From Albidovulum sp. (lineage in GTDB: Bacteria > Pseudomonadota > Alphaproteobacteria > Rhodobacterales > Rhodobacteraceae): 45,522 nt of DNA. This document shows, in pieces, positions 8,015 through 17,200 of this stretch (positions are counted from its first letter, which is position 1; every line of letters begins with the position of its first letter). Made by a program: the position numbers and the translations under genes. The notes under the pieces are model-generated. The model ran no database searches and was not told the origin of the DNA. It saw only the letters and a program-made list of their open reading frames with translations. The stretch spans positions 1 through 45,522 of the forward strand of contig JAUQYA010000159.1 in the NCBI GenBank assembly GCA_030837785.1, in the 5' to 3' direction.

Positions 8015-8590
8015 ATGCAGGACTTCGACACTGGTCAAAGATTGAAGGAGATGCGGCAATCCGCAGGCCTGTCGCAGCGGCAACTGGCCGAGGCTTCCGG
8101 CGTTCCGCATGGCCAGATTTCGATGATCGAGACCAACCGATCCAATCCATCGGTTGCGTCGCTGCGCAGGATTCTGGGCGGCCTGAACGTCACCATGTCA
8201 GAGTTCTTCGAACCCGACACTCCCGCAACCCAGGCGGTCTTCTTCAAGCCGCACGAATTGCGCGACCTCACGACGCGGCTCTATTCCACCCTCGACCCGC
8301 GCGGCCGGATCACGCTGCAGCAGGTGGGTGACGCCAGGGCGCACAACCTGCAACTCCTCTACGAGCGCTACGAACCCGGCGCCGATACCGGCGGGCAGAT
8401 GCTGGAACATGTCTCGCACGAAGGCGGCGTGGTGATCGCGGGCGAGATCGAGATCACCGTGGGCGACCATTGCGCGGTGCTGAAGGCGGGCGACAGCTAT
8501 CTGTTCGATTCGACGCTGCCGCACCGGTTCCGCAACATCGGCGACAGGGAGGCCGTGGTCGTCTCGGCCTGCACGCCGCCCTATCTGTAA
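8015..8590 (+). CDS. XRE-cupin transcriptional regulator (PuuR-like)
   Basis: A 191-residue repressor-type protein with an N-terminal XRE helix-turn-helix (LKEMRQSAGLSQRQLAEASG, then IETNRSNPSVASLRRI, residues ~10-60) and a C-terminal cupin (residues ~115-190: GGQMLEHVSHEGGVVIAGEI, GDSYLFDSTLPHRFRN). The E. coli relative PuuR controls putrescine/GABA catabolism. The start at 8015 is supported by AAAGAGGT about 11 bases upstream and by beginning just before the HTH. It is divergent from gabT, so it most likely controls the aminotransferase operon through 7908-7925; the cupin may sense the amine substrate or a product. Confidence 0.88.
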   Translation: MQDFDTGQRLKEMRQSAGLSQRQLAEASGVPHGQISMIETNRSNPSVASLRRILGGLNVTMSEFFEPDTPATQAVFFKPHELRDLTTRLYSTLDPRGRITLQQVGDARAHNLQLLYERYEPGADTGGQMLEHVSHEGGVVIAGEIEITVGDHCAVLKAGDSYLFDSTLPHRFRNIGDREAVVVSACTPPYL

Positions 8591-8591
8591 G

Positions 8592-8614
8592 GCGCGGGGG
8601 ACTGGCCCCCGCGC
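8592..8614. terminator. Strong GC hairpin between convergent genes
   Basis: GCGCGGGGG-ACTGG-CCCCCGCGC is a perfect 9-bp stem with a 5-base loop, starting two bases after the regulator stop and ending 12 bases before the last gene of the opposite-strand transporter operon. No T-run follows on either strand, so it may act as a transcript-end stabiliser or with Rho. Confidence 0.5.
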
Positions 8615-8626
8615 ACAGGCCGGCAC

Positions 8627-9799
8627 TCACTTGGCCGTCAGCACCTCCAGCGGCACCGGCTGGGAAATCCGCCATTCGTCCACCCGCGCCGGCTTGCCGC
8701 CGGTGATCTCGATGACCTGCATCAGCGCGGTGTTCTGGTGATGTAGCTCGGCCGAGAAGCTGCGCGGGCCGAAGGCGGTCGGCTCGTCCTGCATCTTCTC
8801 CAGTTCGGCGGCAACGGCCGCGCCCTCGGTCGTGCCCGCCCGTTCCACCGCCTTGGCCCAGAGGTCGATCAGCACGTAGCCGGGATAGGCATACTGGCTG
8901 GCCGGCCGCGCGCCGGTCTTGGCCTCGTAGGCGGTGTTGAAGGCCTCGACCTCGGGTCGCGGATCATCGCCGTAGATCGAGCCCTGGACCGGCACGACGA
9001 AGCCCGAGAGATCCGGCGTCGCGTCGAGCCAGTAGGAGCCGTCGACCGCCGAGCCGTTCAGGATCAGCGAATTGATCCCGGCGGCGCGGATCTGGCGCAC
9101 CGCGGCCGCCGCGCCGGGCATGACCGAGCAGAGCATGATCACGTCGGGCTCCGCCGGCAGCGCCTTGATCCGGGTGATCTGGCTGGCGATCGAGGCGTCG
9201 TCGTTCTTGAACGTGTCGGTGCCGACGATTTCGGCGCCGTCCAGCGTCGGGAACATCCAGTTGAAGCCGGTGCAGATGCCCTTGTTGTATTCGATGAACG
9301 TGTCTTCCAGAACATAGGCGGTGCGGGCATTGCGCTTCGCATGGCTCCATTCGGCCATCGTCGCACCCTGAACCGGGGCGAGGACCGAGGAGGAGAAGCT
9401 CAGGGGACCGACGCCCTGGATGCCTGCCTTCACGTCCTCGGCGCAGAGGAAGAAGCTGTTCATCCCCTCGCCCTCCGCCACCAGTGCCGCGGGGGCTCCG
9501 AAGTCGTAGTCGCAGGACACCACCATCATCTCGGCGCCCTGGTCCAGCACGTCGAGACCCGCCTTGGCGCTTTCGGCCCGGTCAGTGCGGGTGTCGGCCT
9601 CGACCACCTTGATCTGGCGGCCCAAGAGGCCCCCGGCGGCATTGATTTCGTCGATGCGGATCATCGCGGCGGTGGCGGCGGGGGTGTCGTAGGCTTCCAT
9701 CCAGCCGGATTTGGCGATGGCGAAGCCCACGGTCAGGTCTCCGGCATGAAGCGGCACGGCAAGTGCAGTCAGCGCAAGGGCAGGGAAGGCAAGTCTCAT
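8627..9799 (-). CDS. ABC transporter substrate-binding protein (branched-chain amino acid/amide type)
   Basis: A 390-residue periplasmic type I binding protein. ATG at 9799 begins a clear Sec signal peptide (MRLAFPALALTALAVPLHAG); upstream sequence in the frame is not signal-like and a purine-rich GGAGGACC lies at the right distance. The mature protein starts DLTVGFAIAKSG and contains IDEINAAGGLLGRQIKVVEA, the usual Peripla_BP_6 pattern. It is the last gene of the hyuBA-livGFHM operon and should deliver the substrate to LivH/LivM. The ligand is probably the compound opened by HyuA/HyuB (a hydantoin, oxoproline or related cyclic amide), not necessarily a branched-chain amino acid. Confidence 0.87.
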   Translation of the reverse strand: MRLAFPALALTALAVPLHAGDLTVGFAIAKSGWMEAYDTPAATAAMIRIDEINAAGGLLGRQIKVVEADTRTDRAESAKAGLDVLDQGAEMMVVSCDYDFGAPAALVAEGEGMNSFFLCAEDVKAGIQGVGPLSFSSSVLAPVQGATMAEWSHAKRNARTAYVLEDTFIEYNKGICTGFNWMFPTLDGAEIVGTDTFKNDDASIASQITRIKALPAEPDVIMLCSVMPGAAAAVRQIRAAGINSLILNGSAVDGSYWLDATPDLSGFVVPVQGSIYGDDPRPEVEAFNTAYEAKTGARPASQYAYPGYVLIDLWAKAVERAGTTEGAAVAAELEKMQDEPTAFGPRSFSAELHHQNTALMQVIEITGGKPARVDEWRISQPVPLEVLTAK

Positions 9800-9824
9800 G
9801 GTCGGTCCTCCTGTTGGGTTCGGG

Positions 9825-10877
9825 TCAGTCGTTCGTCTGGCTCCGCGCCGCGACCCAGCGGGCGGACAGCATGATTTCGCGCCCGGCAAGAAGGCCCGCA
9901 GGACGAAAGATCAGGACAAGGATCATGGCGACGGCGATGATGATCGCCTGGCTGCCGGGTGGCAGCGCGAAGGAAACCTCACCGACGGAGAAGCCCTTCT
10001 CCATCCGCACCAGCGCCTCGACCGCGAGCGAGAGGGACAGGACCCCGACAACCGCCCCGGAGAGCGAGGCGACGCCGCCCACGACCAGCATCGCCAGCAT
10101 CAGGAAGGTCAGGCTCAGGTAGAAGTCATCGGGGCTGATGACGCCGATGAAGTGGCCCATCAGCGCGCCCCCCGCACCGCAGAAGAAGGCCGAGAGCGTA
10201 TAGGCCAGCAGCCGGTGGCGGTAGCGGTCGATGCCGGAAGCGGAGGCCGCCACCTCGTCTTCGCGCGTGGCCCGGAGCGCGAGGCCCGAGGCTGAGGCCG
10301 AGTAGACCGCCGCGATCGCGATCGCCGCCACCGCCCAGCCGAGCGCCACCCAGGGCGTCACATAGCGATCGAGCCCCACGACCGACGACGTGCCGCCCGT
10401 GACCGGCGTCCAGTTCGCCCAGATCGTGTTGATCATCGCCAGGAAGGCGAAGGTCGCGATCGAGGCAGCGATGCCCGAAAGCCTGAGGATCGCCGCTCCG
10501 GTCACCAGGGCTACCAGCGCCGCCACCGCCCCGCCCGCGAGGGCGGCCGGCAGGACATGCCAGTCGGCAGAGGCGAGATAACCGTGCAGGCCGGGCAGGA
10601 GCGTGGCCTTCATCGCAGGTTTCAGCGTCAGCCAGGCCGAGACATAGGCCCCGATGCAGCCGAAGGCGGCATGGCCGAAGCTGACGACACCGGAGTTGCC
10701 GACGAAGATCCAGAAGCCCACGACCATCGTGACGCGGATCAGCGTCTCGGCGGCCATGCGCGCCGTGGCCCGGTCGCCCAGCAGGGTTGCGGCAAGGGCG
10801 AAGCCCAGAAGCAGCAGCGCCAGCAGGACCGGGGTGGTCGCCGACATGCGGCGGCGGATCGTGTGTTGGGTTACCAT
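9825..10877 (-). CDS. livM: ABC transporter permease, LivM type
   Basis: A 350-residue inner-membrane protein with 8-10 predicted hydrophobic segments, including PVLLALLLLGFALAATLLG near the start. Family signatures are GNSGVVSFGHAAFGCIGAY and, near the C-terminus, VGGVASLSGAVVGVLSLSL and LVLIFRPAGLLAGRE. It begins one base after the LivH stop with GAGGG as ribosome-binding site. It forms the membrane channel with LivH for the substrate bound by the downstream periplasmic protein. Confidence 0.88.
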   Translation of the reverse strand: MVTQHTIRRRMSATTPVLLALLLLGFALAATLLGDRATARMAAETLIRVTMVVGFWIFVGNSGVVSFGHAAFGCIGAYVSAWLTLKPAMKATLLPGLHGYLASADWHVLPAALAGGAVAALVALVTGAAILRLSGIAASIATFAFLAMINTIWANWTPVTGGTSSVVGLDRYVTPWVALGWAVAAIAIAAVYSASASGLALRATREDEVAASASGIDRYRHRLLAYTLSAFFCGAGGALMGHFIGVISPDDFYLSLTFLMLAMLVVGGVASLSGAVVGVLSLSLAVEALVRMEKGFSVGEVSFALPPGSQAIIIAVAMILVLIFRPAGLLAGREIMLSARWVAARSQTND

Positions 10878-10878
10878 G

Positions 10879-11787
10879 TCAGACCCTCGGCTTGGACCCG
10901 GCGGGGGCGAACAGACCCTGCGGGCGGAAAAGTAGGACGAGGATGACGGCCGCGTAGAGGAACGCGTCGCGGAACGGCCGTGCCTCGGCGGGCAGGCCGG
11001 CCTGGAGAAGCGCGGAAACCGCGCCGATCCCGAGCCCGGCCGCGACCGCGCCCGACAGGCTGCCCATGCCGCCCACGACGGTGGCGATGAAGGCCACCAG
11101 CATGATCTGGCCGCCCATGCGCACGTCGGCCACGCCGGTCTGCGCCACCATCACCAGCGCCACCACCGCCGCAAGCGCACCCGACAGCGCGAAGGCGCCG
11201 GCGATCACCCGGTTGGCGCGGACGCCCAGCATCCGTGCCATGCCGAAATCCGCGGCCGCCGCCCGCATCTCGAGCCCGAGCCGGGTGTGGCGCAGCATCA
11301 CCGCGAGGGAAACGAGGATCAGGGCCACCGCCGCGATCACGATGAGCTGCAGGATCGGCACATGCGCATCCGCGATGACGACGGGATGGCCGAGTTCCGC
11401 CCACAGGCTGACCGCCTTCGGCCGCCCGCCGTAAAGCACGAGGAGGACATTCTGCAGCGCCACGCCCAGGGCGAAGCTGCCCACCATCAGGGCGACCGGC
11501 GAGGCGTTGCGCATCGGGCGGAAGACCAGGGCCTCGGCCGCGACGGCAAGGCCCGCGCCGAACCCGAGGATCAGCGGGATGAGCACGGGCGCGGGCAGGA
11601 GGCCGAGCCCGAGCCGGGCGAGGGCATCGGTCGACGGCACGATCAGCGCGAAGACCGCGCAGGCGATGAACTGGCCATGCGCGAAGTTCACCAGCCGCAT
11701 CACCCCGAAGATCAGCGCGATGCCAAGGGCCGCGATGGCATAGATGCCGCCAAGCGCGAGCGCGTCGAAAGCAAGCTGAAGGCTCAT
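10879..11787 (-). CDS. livH: ABC transporter permease, LivH type
   Basis: A 302-residue permease with many hydrophobic helices. The N-terminal FDALALGGIYAIAALGIALI, MRLVNFAHGQFIA and the C-terminal VVGGMGSLSGAVAAGLGIGA then ILVLLFRPQGLFAP are the LivH signature. It overlaps the LivF stop codon by four bases (ATGA), so the operon is tightly coupled. Partner of LivM. Confidence 0.88.
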   Translation of the reverse strand: MSLQLAFDALALGGIYAIAALGIALIFGVMRLVNFAHGQFIACAVFALIVPSTDALARLGLGLLPAPVLIPLILGFGAGLAVAAEALVFRPMRNASPVALMVGSFALGVALQNVLLVLYGGRPKAVSLWAELGHPVVIADAHVPILQLIVIAAVALILVSLAVMLRHTRLGLEMRAAAADFGMARMLGVRANRVIAGAFALSGALAAVVALVMVAQTGVADVRMGGQIMLVAFIATVVGGMGSLSGAVAAGLGIGAVSALLQAGLPAEARPFRDAFLYAAVILVLLFRPQGLFAPAGSKPRV

Positions 11788-12503
11788 GCCGCGTCTCCGA
11801 AATAGGCCTCTGTCAGAAGATTGTCGGCGGCGAAGGCGGCGGCGTCGCCGTCGGCCACGATCCGCCCGCCGCGCATCAGAAGCATCCGCCCGCCCACGCG
11901 CGACGCGCGGGACGACGACTGTTCGACGATCACCAGAGTCAGCCCGCGCAGGGCCTGAAGCTCGCAGAGCCGGTCATAGACCTCGTCGACGACCTTGGGG
12001 GCAAGGCCCAGCGAAGGTTCGTCGACCAGCATCACCTTGGGGTTGGTCATCAGCGCGCGGGCGATCGCCAGCATCTGCTGCTGCCCGCCCGACAGCGCAC
12101 CGGCGGGCGCCGCGGCCCGGTCGCGCAGGATCGGGAAGGCGGTGAAGACGGTTTCCAGATCGTCGGCCACGGCGCCCCGGTCACGCCTGAGCCCGGTGCC
12201 GACCATCAGGTTTTCGCGCACCGTGAGGCCGGCGAAGATGCGCCGCCCTTCCGGCACCATCGACAGGCCGCGCCGCGCGACGCTTTCGGGGCCGAGGCCG
12301 GAAAGGATCTCGCCATCCATCTCGATCCGGCCGTGGGCGGCGCGAACCGTGCCGGCGATAGCGGAGAGGAGCGAGGATTTGCCCGCCCCGTTCGGACCGG
12401 AGACGAAGACCCGCTCGCCCTCTGCCACGGTGAAGGACAGTTCCGAAACCGCGGTCAGCTTTCCGTAGCGTACCGCAAGGTCGAAGACGCCAAGCTTGGA
12501 CAT
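11784..12503 (-). CDS. livF: ABC transporter ATP-binding protein, LivF type
   Basis: A 239-residue ATPase. Walker A is GPNGAGKSSLLSAIAG, the signature is LSGGQQQMLAIARALM and Walker B is VMLVDEPSLGLAPK. The LivF-typical GLSMVPEGRRIFAGLTVREN is present. ATG at 12503 is chosen because it overlaps the LivG stop and starts directly before the ABC domain; the frame continues upstream inside livG. It powers the LivHM permease with LivG. Confidence 0.9.
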   Translation of the reverse strand: MSKLGVFDLAVRYGKLTAVSELSFTVAEGERVFVSGPNGAGKSSLLSAIAGTVRAAHGRIEMDGEILSGLGPESVARRGLSMVPEGRRIFAGLTVRENLMVGTGLRRDRGAVADDLETVFTAFPILRDRAAAPAGALSGGQQQMLAIARALMTNPKVMLVDEPSLGLAPKVVDEVYDRLCELQALRGLTLVIVEQSSSRASRVGGRMLLMRGGRIVADGDAAAFAADNLLTEAYFGDAA

Positions 12504-13228
12504 CAGGCGGCCTCCGCATTCGCACCGAGATAGGCTTCGCGCACCGCACGCGAGGCCAGGATCGCCTGCCGGCCGCCACGTTCGATCACCTTGCCGCCGT
12601 CCAGCACCACCACATCGGCACAGACCGACAGCACAAGGCCGACGTTGTGCTCGATCAGCAGGCAACCGGTCCCCAGTTCACCGGCGATGCGCCGGATCAG
12701 GGCGGCCAGATCGGCGGCCTCGTGTTCGGACATGCCGGCGGCGGGCTCGTCCAGGAGCAGATACTGCGGCCGCCCCATCAGCGCGCGCGCAATGGCCACG
12801 CGGCGTTCGTCGGTATAGGGCAGGCCCGCCGCCCCCCGGCTTTCGAGCGATGAAATCCCCATCCAGCCCAGCAGGTCGCTGGCCTGATGTTCCGCCTCCG
12901 ACCGGCGCTGGCCAAGACCGACGCCGGTGCAGGCGAGGTTGTCGAGCACGTCGAGCCCGCCGAAAAGCCGCCCGGCCTGAAAGGTGCGGGCGACACCGGC
13001 GCGCCGGAGGCGATGGGCGGGCAGCGCCGAGACGTCGCGCCCATCGAGGCTCACCCGCCCGGCGGTCGGGCGCTGGAACCCGGTCAGGACGTTGACGCAT
13101 GTGGTCTTGCCCGCCCCGTTCGGGCCGATCAGCCCGACCACCTGTCCGGGCGCGACAGAGAGCGAAACCTCCGTCAGCGCCCGGAAGCCGCCGAAGGCGA
13201 CCCCCACCTGTTCCAGCGCCAGCGCCAT
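12503..13228 (-). CDS. livG: ABC transporter ATP-binding protein, LivG type
   Basis: A 241-residue ATPase with Walker A GPNGAGKTTCVNVLTGF, a LivG-type degenerate signature (LPYTDERRVAIARALMG) and Walker B YLLLDEPAAGMSEHE. The C-terminal helix ends AYLGANAEAA, close to the usual LivG ending. It starts one base after the HyuA stop and its stop codon overlaps the LivF start, so catabolic and transport genes are read from one message. Confidence 0.9.
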   Translation of the reverse strand: MALALEQVGVAFGGFRALTEVSLSVAPGQVVGLIGPNGAGKTTCVNVLTGFQRPTAGRVSLDGRDVSALPAHRLRRAGVARTFQAGRLFGGLDVLDNLACTGVGLGQRRSEAEHQASDLLGWMGISSLESRGAAGLPYTDERRVAIARALMGRPQYLLLDEPAAGMSEHEAADLAALIRRIAGELGTGCLLIEHNVGLVLSVCADVVVLDGGKVIERGGRQAILASRAVREAYLGANAEAA

Positions 13229-13229
13229 C

Positions 13230-15353
13230 TCAGGCCACCTCGACGGCGCGCGCCGTCTGCTGCGCCTTGTCGCCCGCGGCCCCCATCGTCAGGACATAGA
13301 CGCCCGAGGCATCGAGATCGGCCAGCCAGCCCGGCTCGATCACGATCGTCGTCGTCACCTCCTGGATGACCGCGGGCCCGGTGATCCGGTCCCCCGCGCC
13401 CAGGAGCGCGCCGTCGTAGATCGGCGTCTCGTGCGGGATGCCCTCGGCGTTGAAGATCATCTCGCGCGTGCCCTTCAGCCCGGAATGCGCGCCCTTGCCC
13501 GGGGCCACGATCATGCGGGCGGGCTTGTCCACCGCGCCGGTGATGGCGCTTTCGACATTCACCACCTCGACCGCGCTGTGCGGCTCGGAATAGGTGTAAA
13601 GTTCCTCGTGGCGGGCGTGGAAGGCCGCCTTGAGACGCTCCAGCGCCGCCTCGGTCACCTCGAAGGGCTCGATGCTGACGGTGCATTCGTGCACCTGGCC
13701 GACATAGCGCATGTCGAGGCTGCGGCGGACTCCGATGCGGTCATCGGTGAAGCCGTCGGCCTTCAGGTCGTCGCGCCCGCGCGCCTCGAGCTGGTTGAAG
13801 AGCGCGTCGAGCTTCGCCGCCGCATCCGCCCCCTCCAGCCGGGCGGCGGCCGGGGCCATGTAGTTGTATTTCACATCCGAGATGATCTGTCCGAAGGCGC
13901 AGAGCCCCGAGGCGAGTTTCGAGATCAGCACCTTGCGGATGCCCATCTCTCGCGCCAGCGCCGTGATATGCGCCGCCGTCGCGCCCCCGGCGCAGTTCAG
14001 CGCGAAGTCGCGCGGATCGTAGCCGCGTTCGACCGAGACGCGGCGGATCGCGTTGACCATGTTGTTGTTGACGATGGTGAACATGCCATAGGCGGCCTTC
14101 TCGACGCTGATGCCAAGCCGGTCGGCCAGATGGGTCTTGATCGCGCGGCGGGCCTTGTCGACGTTCAGCGGCAGCCGCCCACCGACGAGACCGTCGGGGT
14201 TGAGGTAGCCGAGGATCAGGTTGGCGTCGGTCGTGGTGGGCCTGTCGCCGCCCTGGTCATAGCTGGCCGGCCCCGGCTCCGATCCCGCCGATTGCGGCCC
14301 CATCTGCATCAGCCCCATGCTGTCGATCCAGCCGATCGAGCCACCGCCGGCGCCCAGTGTCTCCACCTGGATCATCGGGATGCCGATGCGGTAGCGCAGG
14401 AAGTCGATGTTCTTCGAGACGTTCGCCCGCCCGTCGCGCGTGAGCGTGATGTCGAAGGAGGTGCCGCCCATGTCGACGGTGATGATGTCCTGCATCCCCC
14501 AGGGCTCGCCCAGCCAGAGCGCTGCCTGCGGGGCGGAAGCCGGGCCGGAGTTGATCGCATAGACCGACTGGTCGCTGACCACCTTGCCCAGCGCCAACCC
14601 GCCGTTCGACTGGAAGTAGCGCACCGGATGGCGCGCGCCCAGCGACTGGAAATAGGCATCCACCGCCTCGACATAGCGTTGCAGGATCGGGGCGAGGTAG
14701 GCGTTGACGATCGCGGTCGAGGTGCGGGTGTATTCGCGCACCTGCGGGTAAAGCTGGCTGCCCACGGTCAGGCGCACATGCGGCATCATCTCGCGCACGA
14801 TTTCGGCCGCGCGCGTCTCGTGTTCCGGGTGCAGCACCGACCAGACGAAGCTGATCGCGACCGATTCCACCCCTTCACGGAGGAAGTGGCGGCAGGCCTC
14901 GCGGACCTGCTCTTCGTTCAGCGGCGTATGGACCTTGCCGTTGGACAGCACGCGCTCGGCCACGCCACGCCGCAGGTAGCGCGGCACCAGCATGGTCGCG
15001 GGCGGATATTCCGGGTCGTAGCGATAACCGTCTTCCTTGTGGCCGAGCCGGATCTCGATCGAATCCTCATGGCCCCGCGTGGCGATCAGGCCGGTCTTGG
15101 CGCCGTTGTGGGTGATCAGCGCGTTGAGGCCCACGGTCGTGCCATTGATGCACAGATCGGCGTTCGCGACGATCGTCTCGGGCGACAGCCCGGTTTCCTC
15201 TTCGATCAGCCGCAGCCCGTTGCGGATGGCGGCGGTGGGATCATTCGGGGTGGAGAGCGCCTTGAAGATGCGCACGCCCCCCTTGCGGTCGGCGAGGATG
15301 AAGTCGGTGAAGGTGCCGCCGGCGTCGATGCCAAGGCGATACTGGTTCTGCAT
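13230..15353 (-). CDS. hyuA: Hydantoinase/oxoprolinase subunit A (ATP-dependent)
   Basis: A 707-residue protein of the HyuA/oxoprolinase-A family, which with HyuB uses ATP to open a cyclic amide such as N-methylhydantoin or 5-oxoproline. The ATP-binding start YRLGIDAGGTFTDFILAD, the central ITVDMGGTSFDITLTRDG and ALNCAGGATAAHITALARE are characteristic. ATG at 15353 has AAAGGAC eight bases upstream; the frame stays open 600 bases farther into hyuB, but that part is low-complexity Arg/Gly/Pro and is not the gene. The 98-base gap from hyuB holds two hairpins. Acetone carboxylase beta is a related alternative, but no gamma subunit is nearby. Confidence 0.88.
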   Translation of the reverse strand: MQNQYRLGIDAGGTFTDFILADRKGGVRIFKALSTPNDPTAAIRNGLRLIEEETGLSPETIVANADLCINGTTVGLNALITHNGAKTGLIATRGHEDSIEIRLGHKEDGYRYDPEYPPATMLVPRYLRRGVAERVLSNGKVHTPLNEEQVREACRHFLREGVESVAISFVWSVLHPEHETRAAEIVREMMPHVRLTVGSQLYPQVREYTRTSTAIVNAYLAPILQRYVEAVDAYFQSLGARHPVRYFQSNGGLALGKVVSDQSVYAINSGPASAPQAALWLGEPWGMQDIITVDMGGTSFDITLTRDGRANVSKNIDFLRYRIGIPMIQVETLGAGGGSIGWIDSMGLMQMGPQSAGSEPGPASYDQGGDRPTTTDANLILGYLNPDGLVGGRLPLNVDKARRAIKTHLADRLGISVEKAAYGMFTIVNNNMVNAIRRVSVERGYDPRDFALNCAGGATAAHITALAREMGIRKVLISKLASGLCAFGQIISDVKYNYMAPAAARLEGADAAAKLDALFNQLEARGRDDLKADGFTDDRIGVRRSLDMRYVGQVHECTVSIEPFEVTEAALERLKAAFHARHEELYTYSEPHSAVEVVNVESAITGAVDKPARMIVAPGKGAHSGLKGTREMIFNAEGIPHETPIYDGALLGAGDRITGPAVIQEVTTTIVIEPGWLADLDASGVYVLTMGAAGDKAQQTARAVEVA

Positions 15354-15387
15354 GGGATGCGTCCTTTCGGGCAAACGGGGGATGGGC

Positions 15388-15437
15388 GGGGGCTGTCTGC
15401 CCCCACGGCGTCGGATCATTCCCCGAGGAACCTCGGG
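15388..15437 (-). promoter_or_regulatory. Two hairpins in the hyuB-hyuA intercistronic gap
   Basis: GGGGGC-TGTCT-GCCCCC (15388-15404) and CCCGAGG-AA-CCTCGGG (15422-15437) are both perfect stems. They fill most of the 98-base gap, the only gap over 30 bases between genes in this operon. Either could adjust the ratio of HyuB to downstream products by stabilising the upstream message or slowing polymerase; neither has a T-run. Confidence 0.4.
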
Positions 15438-15451
15438 TCGGAAGGAAGGGA

Positions 15452-17200
15452 TCAGGCGGCGCGGAGTTTCGCCGTGGCCGCGTGATCGACGGCCAGGCTG
15501 TCGCGGTCGGTGATCACCACGCCGTAGTCGAGCCGCGCCCCCTCGATGCTGACGAGGCCGTTGCGGACATCGTCGACGACCTTCTGGACGTCGCGTTGAT
15601 AGGGGTTGCCATAGCCGCCGCCGCCGGGGTTCTTGTTGGCGGCGCGTTCGCCTGGCTGGATCGTCTCGATCACGTTCTCGGTGATGATCTGGGTCTGGCC
15701 ACCCCGGGTCACCTCGAGCCGCCCGACCTTGGGCTGGACCATCGCGGATTTCGCCCCGGCGGCGCCCATCGCCGGGATGCGCCGGCCCTCGCCGAAGGTG
15801 ATCAGCGTCATCGGGCTGTCCATCGGCTCCACCTCCCAGCAGGTGCCGGACCCGCCGCGGTTCTTGCCGGCGCCGCCCGAATCCTCCATCAGCGAATAGC
15901 GGTGGATGATGATCGGATAGGAGTGCTCCAGCATCTCGATGTCGCCGGAGGTCAGCGCGCCGAAGCAGCATTCCGGCCCGCAGGCGTGCCAGCCGTCCTG
16001 GCTGGCGGTGGCCCCGGCGCCCGAGATGATCGAGGCCAGCACCATCGTCACGTATTCCTCGTCATGGCGCTTGTCCCAGCCGGCGATGTTGCAGCCGTTG
16101 GCATGGCCCCAGCTTGCCGAGACCTTGGCGGGTGCCGCCTGCTCGAAGGCGAGCCGCACCGCATCGGTCAGCGTCTCCATCGGCGTCGTCGTACAGTTCA
16201 TGTGCGGGGCGGGCGACTTCGCATTGCAGAGCGTGCCCTTCGGCCCCATGTCGGTGGTGACGCAGCGATAGAGCCCCTCGTTGTAGGGGGGCGGCAACTG
16301 GGCGAACATCATCAGCCCGAGGTAGACGCCGGAATGGCTGTTCCCCTCGTAGCTGTTGATGAAATAGGGGATCTGCGGCGGCGAGGAGATGGCGATGTGG
16401 CAGCCGTCGCCCTTGATCGTCACGGTGGCCTCGATCTGGAAATCGCCATAGCCGTGGCCCGCGTCTTCCAGGATGGCGGTGCCGGTGTAGGTGCCATCGG
16501 GCACTTCGGAAATCAGCTTGCGCATATGCGCCTCGGCCATGTCGAGAAGTTCGGCGATGCAGTCCTGCACCGTTTCCTTGCCGTACTTGTCCATCAGCCC
16601 CTTGAGGTTCCGCGCCCCCACCTGGCAGGCGCCGATCAGGGCATTGAAGTCCCCCTCCTGGTCGCGGCGCGCGCGCATGTTGGTCAGAAGCAGGTTCATC
16701 ACGTCCTTGCGCGGGCGGCCGCGATCCCAGAGCTTCACCGGCGGGATGCGCAAGCCTTCGGCGAAGATCTCGGTGGCATTGGGGTTGTAGCCTGCGGGCA
16801 CCGGGCCGCCGATGTCGGTCAGATGGCCCTTGCACACCGTCCAGAACGCCAGTTCGCCCTCGTAGAACACCGGCATGTACATGCAGGTGTCGATGATATG
16901 CGATCCGCCGTAGGCCGGATCGTTGTGCAGGATCAGGTCGCCGTCGTGGATGTCGCCGTCGAAGAACTTCGCCACCGATTTCATCGCCGGGATCAGGCTG
17001 CCCAGGTGGATCGGGATGTCCTGGCCTTGCAGGATCATCTCGGGCGTGTGGTTGAAGAGAGCCGTCGAATAGTCATGCGCCAGATTGAACACCGACGAGC
17101 GTGCCGTCTGTTCCAGCGTCAGCGTCATCTCGCGCTGGGTCGTCTCCAGCACGCCCCGGACCACGGAAAGCGTGATCGGGTCCACATTGCGTTTCGTCAT
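15452..17200 (-). CDS. hyuB: Hydantoinase/oxoprolinase subunit B
   Basis: A 582-residue HyuB-family protein, partner of HyuA. The start MTKRNVDPITLSVVRGVLET, FNLAHDYSTALFNHTPEM, the probable metal/active-site region LILHNDPAYGGSHIIDTCMY, and SGGAGKNRGGSGTCWEVEP are standard. A good ribosome-binding site GGGAGG lies eight bases upstream of ATG at 17200. First gene of a seven-gene minus-strand operon (hyuB, hyuA, livG, livF, livH, livM, binding protein) and divergent from an AraC regulator. No hydantoin racemase, dihydropyrimidinase or carbamoylase is present in the operon. Confidence 0.88.
   Translation of the reverse strand: MTKRNVDPITLSVVRGVLETTQREMTLTLEQTARSSVFNLAHDYSTALFNHTPEMILQGQDIPIHLGSLIPAMKSVAKFFDGDIHDGDLILHNDPAYGGSHIIDTCMYMPVFYEGELAFWTVCKGHLTDIGGPVPAGYNPNATEIFAEGLRIPPVKLWDRGRPRKDVMNLLLTNMRARRDQEGDFNALIGACQVGARNLKGLMDKYGKETVQDCIAELLDMAEAHMRKLISEVPDGTYTGTAILEDAGHGYGDFQIEATVTIKGDGCHIAISSPPQIPYFINSYEGNSHSGVYLGLMMFAQLPPPYNEGLYRCVTTDMGPKGTLCNAKSPAPHMNCTTTPMETLTDAVRLAFEQAAPAKVSASWGHANGCNIAGWDKRHDEEYVTMVLASIISGAGATASQDGWHACGPECCFGALTSGDIEMLEHSYPIIIHRYSLMEDSGGAGKNRGGSGTCWEVEPMDSPMTLITFGEGRRIPAMGAAGAKSAMVQPKVGRLEVTRGGQTQIITENVIETIQPGERAANKNPGGGGYGNPYQRDVQKVVDDVRNGLVSIEGARLDYGVVITDRDSLAVDHAATAKLRAA

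Noticed and set aside
12984..15485. An 833-codon plus-strand open frame opposite livG/hyuA
   Set aside because: Antisense shadow of HyuA with no motif or ribosome-binding site; the opposite strand holds a recognised family over the whole length.
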